From positions 11,264,400 to 11,328,399 of the forward strand of contig NC_037093.1 in NCBI RefSeq assembly GCF_002994745.2: 64,000 nucleotides of DNA, written 5' to 3'. Below are positions 58,152-64,000 of this stretch, piece after piece. The translations under genes were made by a program, and so were the position numbers. Position 1 is the first letter of the stretch. Every line of letters starts with the position of its first letter. The stretch comes from Rosa chinensis. Taxonomy: Eukaryota; Streptophyta; Magnoliopsida; Rosales; Rosaceae. The notes under the pieces are model-generated. The model was not told the DNA's origin, did no database searches, and worked only from the letters and a program-made list of their open reading frames with translations.

Positions 58152-58797
58152 GCCAAGAAAGGAAAAAAAAACCTAGTTTTTTTTTCTCTTTCTTCTTCCA
58201 ATCGAGACCGGCCTTCACCAGCTTCTCAGATTATTGGTCTACTCCGACCATCTCGAAGAGCTGCAGCAACTTGCCGCCGACTAGGACTAGAGCCATTTCC
58301 GACGACATAAATCGAACGCCATCTCTGACAGAGAGGACCCAGACCACCAGCACCGCCCTTGAGACCCATCGGACACAAACCTGATCTCGACCTCGACCCA
58401 GACCGCCTGCAGACTTAACCCGCCTACAGCACCAGACCCGATCTCGACCCGATTGAATTTGCTCCAAATTGAATTCTAGCCGGCAACCTTCAGCTACCTG
58501 CCCAGATGACCGGCCTTCATCTTCAGACGACCACCTTGACTCTGACGGCTCGATCATCCGAAACCAGATCACAGACACGCGACCCGGTCCACTACCAGAA
58601 AAGAAAAGAAAAAAGCATAAGAGGAAGAAGGCGTGGCCCAGCAGGAAAAGGGAAGGAGTCGGCCCAAAAAAAAAAAGGGTCCCACGGCCCACGTGCCACC
58701 AGAAGAAGAAAAAAAAAAGGGAAGCCCAAAAACATCACTACGCACGCCTACATCAACAAGTGCGTGCTCTAGGATCGTTTTGTTTTCTCGAAACCAA

Positions 58798-59551
58798 GTA
58801 TGTTCTCTTTTATTTATTTAATTTCATACTCCGGTAAATTGTGGAATGAACATGCCTTGTGATTTTTATATAATTATATTTAAGTATGCTTTAAATATTT
58901 TATTGTTTATGTTTTTATTATGAAATTTTGAGCATGTTTTGTGAATTTTATTTACGCTCATATAATTATGCCTACGCATGCCTTTATATTATGCTATTGT
59001 TTATATTTTATTTTGAGCATGCCATATATATTTTGTTATATATTATTTGTGAAATTTGAGCATGTCCTGTAATTTATATTATTATCTTCTATAATTATTT
59101 TTAATGTGGAATTCTAAAGTATGTTTTAGCAAGTTTTACTATTGCTTGACAAAGTGGTGTTAGCTCAGTGGTTAGAGCACCCACTACCTATGTACGAAGT
59201 CATGGGTTCGAGTCACCATGGGGGTAGGAGTGAAATCCTTTGATCCTCTTTTTAAAAAGTGAGGAAACTTTTTTTTTTACTATTGCTTACTGCCCTATAT
59301 AATTGTGATTCTTATATGCTGTGTTTTATCTATTATTAAACATGCTATAGTTATTCCTTATTTAGTATGCTATATATAAATTGAGTTTTGTCATGATAAT
59401 GAAAATTCATGCGCATTATAAATACATAATTACCATGATAAAGCATTTTCACATAGCATCGGAAAAAAATATGACCATTGCGAATCTTGGTCTTGAAATC
59501 TAATTCCTATTTTTGAAAAGTAATTCACGTGGATGTCTTTGTGACTGCGTA

Positions 59552-59582
<31 letters not shown>

Positions 59583-59599
59583 CTCTCTTGTTTATGTAG
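58798..59599 (+). other. candidate leader intron of copia copy 2, containing a SINE
   Basis: Borders match those in copy 1: CAA followed by GTATGTTCTC at 58798, and CTTGTTTATGTAG directly before ATG 59600. Without the SINE and its duplication the length is about 660 bp, close to 631 bp in copy 1. AGCATG words recur here too. Confidence 0.5.
59148..59274 (+). mobile_element. tRNA-derived SINE
   Basis: An RNA polymerase III A box (TAGCTCAGTGG, 59161-59171) and B box (GGTTCGAGTCA, 59205-59215) lie 34 bp apart within a tRNA-like head. A short body and a T-rich tail follow. A perfect 14-bp duplication TTTTACTATTGCTT flanks it (59134-59147 and 59275-59288). Copy 1 lacks the insertion. It is not a functional tRNA gene, because the acceptor stem does not close and the sequence runs into a tail. 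Confidence 0.85.
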
Positions 59600-62576
59600 A
59601 TGGTTGATTCGACTCGACCTGAATTTGACATTTTGAACTCAGAATGACTTGAGTACCATCGTTGGATTTCTGATGTGGAAACCACCTTTGTAGCAAAAGA
59701 CTACACTGCCACCATCAATGACCCCAAAGATGATGTATCGTCTAACAACGTGAAAGCAAGTGCCTTAATATTTCTAAGGCGACATATTGATCCTAGCCTA
59801 CGCTGGGACTACCTTTGGTTGAAGACACCCAAAGAACTGTGGGATGCCCTTAACATTTATGACCCTTTGCTCCCAGAACTGACTATTCAGTGGAATAAAA
59901 TTTGCTTGCTTGACTACAAAAAGGTCAATGACTTCAATAAGGACATGCTGTGCCTAAAGGCACGTCTCAATTTCTGTGAAAGGAAACTCACAGAAGATGA
60001 TATGATCCAGAAGACTCTTTCCAGTTTTCCTACTTCAGCACTTATACTAGCAAACCAGTATAGACTGGAGTATGAAAACAAAGAATCACAACCTTCAATA
60101 ACTAATCAACCTACTGCAAGTGGCTGAGAGACATAATGAGGTTCTTTTAAACAACAATGCTAGGCCCGTTGGGACAAAGAAAATTCCCGAGGCTAATTAT
60201 GGCAAAGTGAAAGGTGGAAAGAACCCTAATGCAAAGTGATAGGAGCATTTTAATGCGACGTTTTAATTGTTATTTCCTCATATTTACTTAGTTATTTCCT
60301 TAAATAAATCATTCTTGTTTAGGAAAGTTTCTATTTTTAGTAATTTTAATAAAAATTTCTATTTTCTAGGTACCTTGGAATAAATGGAGCTGAAATGAGC
60401 TGAAATGAAGAAATGGAGTTTTCCTGGGCCGACTAGGAATCCCAATCAACGTAGAAATCCTGATGAGGCTAGGAAACCTGAAGGCATTAGGAGACAACAT
60501 GATGACGTGGGAGATATTTTGGGAGACTAAATCTGATTTTTGCATGGAAAATCAAGGAGATTACGTGGAGAATATCAAGGGAGAATTTTAAGGAAGAAAA
60601 GGTTCAAAACAAGTCCAGATTCATTCCTTAATTCCCTCAAGATATGTTGGCTGAAATTAGAGAATAAAATATGCAATTTTAATGTGAAAATCAAGAGAAA
60701 ATCAAGGGAAGGACATTAAGGATAAAGCCATGGAGAGATTTAAGGGAGAAAAGGTCCAAAATGAGTCCGGATACATTGTCTAGGTTCATGCCTAGATATT
60801 TGGCCGAAAATGGTGAATAAAATCAGATTAAATCTTGGGAAAATCAGCAATAATATATTTGGAAAGATTATGGATTTATTTTGGAGCTTTTTGATTGGTT
60901 GAGTGACATGGCAGAGCTGACGTGGCATTAATTCATTGGTTGGAGCTCTGTGGTGCAACCAGAAAATTCCTTGGAAATTAAATTCATGAAGCCTTGCCTT
61001 CCCCTATATAAACTCCTCTATGCTACACCACAAAACACACCTCTTCATTCAGAACACCACAAAACACACAACACCTCTCTCCATTAGAAAATAAACAATA
61101 GAAAAATTCTCTCCATCCTCTAGTTTCAAGTCTCTGAGTCTTCAAGCAAAGAGAAGAAGAGAAGAAGAAGCCACGAAGCCTCCTAGCCGCCATCATCCAC
61201 CTTGTGTCATGAAGCTTTGGAGCCTTGCTTTCAAGATCCAAGACCAACGTCTCAAGCTTTCCACCATTCATCCTTCATGGTGGAATTCTATCTTATTCCT
61301 TGTAACCTTTTTGGTTTTCTTTGTTTTGATTTCGTATGAACTTGATTTCTAGTTGACATAAACGTTAAGGGCAAAGTTTAAAGCCTATTTTTATGTTTTG
61401 AAATAAAGTTGTGATTTTTATATGTTGATTTAAATGTTGCTTATGTGAGATTGCTTGATTGATTTTGGATTATAGAAAACTTTTTCATGTTTATATTCTT
61501 TGGTGGCCAACTTAGGATATATGCATGTAATTGGAGCTAATTTAAGTAGTAAAGGCTTTGGACAAAAGTCGAAATCAATTAAGGAGGATTGCAAATAGGT
61601 GAACTTATTCATAACTAGGTTGTGCACTTTGGTTGACGTCCTTTCTTTGTTCTTCTTGCGTTGAATGTGTTCTTGATTAGCTAGCTTTCTAGACTATGAT
61701 TTTGCATGTTCAATAGGATTGATTTAGGTGCTTTCACTTAGATTAATTATTCAAGGAAAGTAAAATATGGGAAATCATTTTCTTTCTAACGTTTCACATG
61801 GTCAACTTCTTTCTCATGACATAGAAGATCAATTATAGGAATTGTGATTGGATTTCTTGCATATGATTGTGGTTTTGATCTTTATTCCTTGCGTTCCACC
61901 ATTGTATATATGTTTTTACATTTTCTTTATTTTATTTATTTAATTTTTAATTTATAAATCTAAAACCCCCTAATTGTGTTTACTAGTATATATTTCTTTC
62001 TTTGTTTTATTTTTGTAAATAATACTTTTTACTTTTATTAATTTGTTTTTACAATGACAGGTGTACCCTCAATCCCCGGAATAGAACGATCCCTATTTAC
62101 TATATACTAACGATGACATTTTCAGGGTTAAATTATGCGCTTGCTTTTAAGCGTACCACAAAGGGGGTTAGAGGTGCTAATCCCTACCCACGTGAAAACA
62201 ATGCACCATGTGGAAAGGGACATGGGGGTTATGGTATGGGTCGTGGAGGCCCTCCCAATTTATGGCCCAGAGATGGTGGTGCTGGCCCTAGTGGTCATGG
62301 AAATAAGGTGAAAAAGGCACCTAAAAACCCTTCAGTCAAAAATGAAAGAGTTGGCAATGAACCATGCTATAAGTGTGTAATCATTGGGCATTGGTACAAG
62401 AACTGCCAAGCAAGCAACAAAGTACGAGCCACTTGCAAGAGGTATAGGAGTCTAAAGAACAAGAGGCTCACTATACAGAAGAAGGAGGCCATGACCCAGA
62501 CGTCAACCTCACAATTGCAGACTTTAATGGCAACAAGGAACTTGGTCAGTCAATGGATGCTCCAGTTTTTGACTGA
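59600..62576 (+). pseudogene. copia gag, copy 2, split by a solo LTR
   Basis: ATG 59600 opens gag. A TGA early on (GAATGACTTG near 59643) interrupts it, then the UBN2 core is open to a stop near 60125 (FLRRHIDPSL, LKTPKELWDAL, CLKARLNFCER). The solo LTR sits at 60237-62158. Beyond it are the Gly-rich spacer (GKGHGGYGMGRGGP) and an intact CCHC zinc knuckle, CYKCVIIGHWYKNC (about 62365-62408). The frame closes near 62574. It preserves parts that are lost in copy 1. Confidence 0.85.
60237..62158 (+). mobile_element. solo LTR in copia copy 2 gag
   Basis: The 1922-bp insert starts TGATAGGAGC and ends AAGCGTACCA, with a perfect duplication CAAAG (60232-60236 and 62159-62163). A TATA box (CCTATATAAACTCC) lies near 61003. 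The ending (TGACAGGTGTACCCTCAATC...CGATCCC) is typical of long Ty3/gypsy LTRs. No gag or pol domain or second LTR is visible. Confidence 0.8.
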
Positions 62577-62949
62577 TCTGCTTTATTTATTTATTTTATT
62601 TTCCACAGACAGTTGTGAAGGCATAATGCCTCATTTTTTTTTTAATTAGACTATTGCTTGGTCTTAAATTTTATGGTTTGAAGAATTAGATTTCTGAATA
62701 AGACCTTGATTTGATTATCGTGACTTATTAATAAATTTCAGATTTTATTTTGAAGCACTGAACTTATTCGATTTTATTTACTACACATATATACATGGTT
62801 CGAAGTAGTACTATAAAGATGTAAAGCAATACATCTAGAAAAATTATTAGAATGAAAAGATTATCATTTTACCTCAATCAAAATACTGTAAAAAATATGA
62901 GATATATTTTTTTGAATTATTTAATAATACCTCCCATCTACTTGTAGGA

Positions 62950-63306
62950 ATGAATCGAGGAGAACTTAAGTGCTTAGTTGATAGTGGGACTACCCACACC
63001 ATATTAAGGAATAGGCAATTATTCATTGAATTAATATCCTATAATTCCTCTGTGACTACGATGATTGGATCATCACAAGTAATAAAAGGGCGAGGAACTG
63101 ACAAATTTTTGCTGCCTAACGGCACAATGTTTAAAGTCACAGATGCTCTGTATGCACTAAAAGTCAATCGAACCTTGTTAAGTTTCAAAGGTATTCATGC
63201 CAACGGTTATCATATAGAAACCCACTATGAGAATGGAACCGAATACCTTTATATTACCTCTAATGAATATGGAAGGAAACACATTTTAGAGAAACTAATA
63301 AGTTAA
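62950..63306 (+). CDS. copia aspartic protease, copy 2
   Basis: An open frame contains CLVDSGTTHTIL, the aspartic protease active site. The segment after it has FLLPNGT and the ALYALKVNRTLLSF block common in copia pol. The frame ends at TAA 63304-63306, while homology continues into the GAG pre-integrase region. The frame is preceded by CTACTTGTAG, which looks like another splice acceptor between gag and pol. Confidence 0.8.
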   Translation: MNRGELKCLVDSGTTHTILRNRQLFIELISYNSSVTTMIGSSQVIKGRGTDKFLLPNGTMFKVTDALYALKVNRTLLSFKGIHANGYHIETHYENGTEYLYITSNEYGRKHILEKLIS

Positions 63307-63797
63307 TCTAGTAGACTGTACCTCACTACTATTCGGATCATTAAATCCTATGCTGTCACCAACAATGAAATGTGGGACACTGACTCATATAAGCTTTGGC
63401 ATGACCGCCTAGGGCACTCTGGTGTTGACATGATGATCCGTATTTTAAAGAACTCACATGGACATCCCTTCTTTCTAGTGAAAAATAGAATAGGATAAAA
63501 ATCCGTTATTGCAAGGTGTCGGTCCTAGTACTGCTCAAATGCAACCATTGCCTTTTGAAGTACCAGAAACACTACCTCCCTCCCATTATGCCTCATTGAC
63601 TACTTCAAAGGCACATCACTCGTTTTGCAAAGCTTGTCTTTAACAAAAATATAATCGAGACCTTCCTATGCTAAAGATACAAAACAAAACATTATATTCT
63701 TATAAAGGATACAAGGAGATATTTGTGGACCTATCCATCCAGAATGCGGACCATTCAACTACTTTATGGTTCTGGTGGATGCTTCGACTATTTTAGC
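63307..63797 (+). pseudogene. copia GAG pre-integrase and integrase start, copy 2
   Basis: This includes LWHDRLGHSGVDMM (near 63400), then a broken integrase zinc region and the first part of the core up to GGCFD near 63790. Several single-base changes shift the frame relative to copy 1. Confidence 0.75.
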
Positions 63798-64000
63798 AGT
63801 ATCGTAGGGGGTTTGATCCAGCCAATACACGGGAAGTATCAATCTGCTACTATCGCTATCGGTCTCGATTATCTGCAAGACAGACATAGGTCAGAGGGAA
63901 GACCGGGTGTGCCGGCCTTCAACGATCCGATGCCTAAGTCAGTATCGACAAAAGATAATGATAATGGAAAGTAATAGTAAACAGTTACCTCTTTGGGTTG
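63798..64000. other. unidentified sequence replacing copia integrase
   Basis: Homology to copy 1 stops after TTCGACTATTT. The following sequence (AGCAGTATCGTAGGG...) is unrelated and reaches the window edge, so it is probably another insertion or a deletion junction. No terminal motif or duplication can be judged without the other side. Confidence 0.5.

Larger units (their letters stand above)
57967..64000 (+). mobile_element. Ty1/copia retrotransposon copy 2 (continues beyond the window)
   Basis: This is the same family as copy 1 (618-25248): LTR start TGTTAAAGG, leader, candidate intron, gag, protease and integrase start. It carries a SINE (59148-59274) and a solo LTR (60237-62158). The 3' part is outside the window, and foreign sequence begins near 63798. 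It shows the uninterrupted site where Tat inserted in copy 1. Confidence 0.88.

Noticed and set aside
59155..59230. tRNA gene
   Set aside because: A and B boxes are good, but the acceptor stem does not pair and a tail plus 14-bp duplication follow, so a SINE fits better.

Overview
This is plant nuclear DNA, almost certainly from a dicot. It holds only two recognisable host genes, both on the minus strand: an IRX15/IRX15-LIKE (DUF579) xylan gene at about 35.3-36.3 kb and an intact family-1 UDP-glycosyltransferase of the UGT73 type at 47.7-49.2 kb. Most of the rest is transposable elements, many of them nested. The style of the two host genes and of the repeats suggests a rosid, perhaps Rosaceae. 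That is a judgement from recollection, not from a search.

Region 1 (1-32.96 kb) is one minus-strand LINE broken open twice. Its first interruption is a nest of insertions, each bounded by a readable target-site duplication (TSD). A non-autonomous hAT-like element (548-25818, TSD AACATACT) sits just behind the FADD codons of the LINE reverse transcriptase. Inside it is a Ty1/copia element (618-25248). Inside that is a Tat-like Ty3/gypsy element (3671-21015, TSD GATTA). Inside the Tat gag zinc knuckle is a long solo-LTR-like insertion (5938-11707, TSD GATGG), and inside that a second one of a related family in opposite orientation (8262-10708, TSD AGGGA). The second interruption of the LINE is a third member of that solo-LTR family (27203-32098), itself split by another LTR-like insertion (about 27334-29600). 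The Tat element also carries, between integrase and 3' LTR, an antisense gene for which a three-exon coding model joins in frame.

Region 2 (32.96-49.4 kb) holds the IRX15-like gene, with an apparent one-base frameshift near its membrane anchor; a second LINE fragment split by a hAT-like element (37786-38845, TSD CTTGTATG); a Mutator-like non-autonomous element (39767-40762); a retroposon with an A-tail (about 42380-43546); an internally deleted UGT pseudogene; a rearranged copia remnant whose gag is inverted relative to its RT; and the intact UGT73 gene.

Region 3 (49.45-64 kb) starts with a third LINE whose ORF1 stop and ORF2 start overlap as ATGA. An unclassified repeat follows, with a 26-bp minisatellite, then a hAT-like terminus. 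The window ends in a second copy of the same copia family (57967 to the edge). That copy carries a tRNA-derived SINE and a 1.9-kb solo LTR (60237-62158, TSD CAAAG). It preserves the unoccupied Tat integration site and the protease region that the first copy has lost, so the two copies explain each other. Both copies are visibly inactivated.
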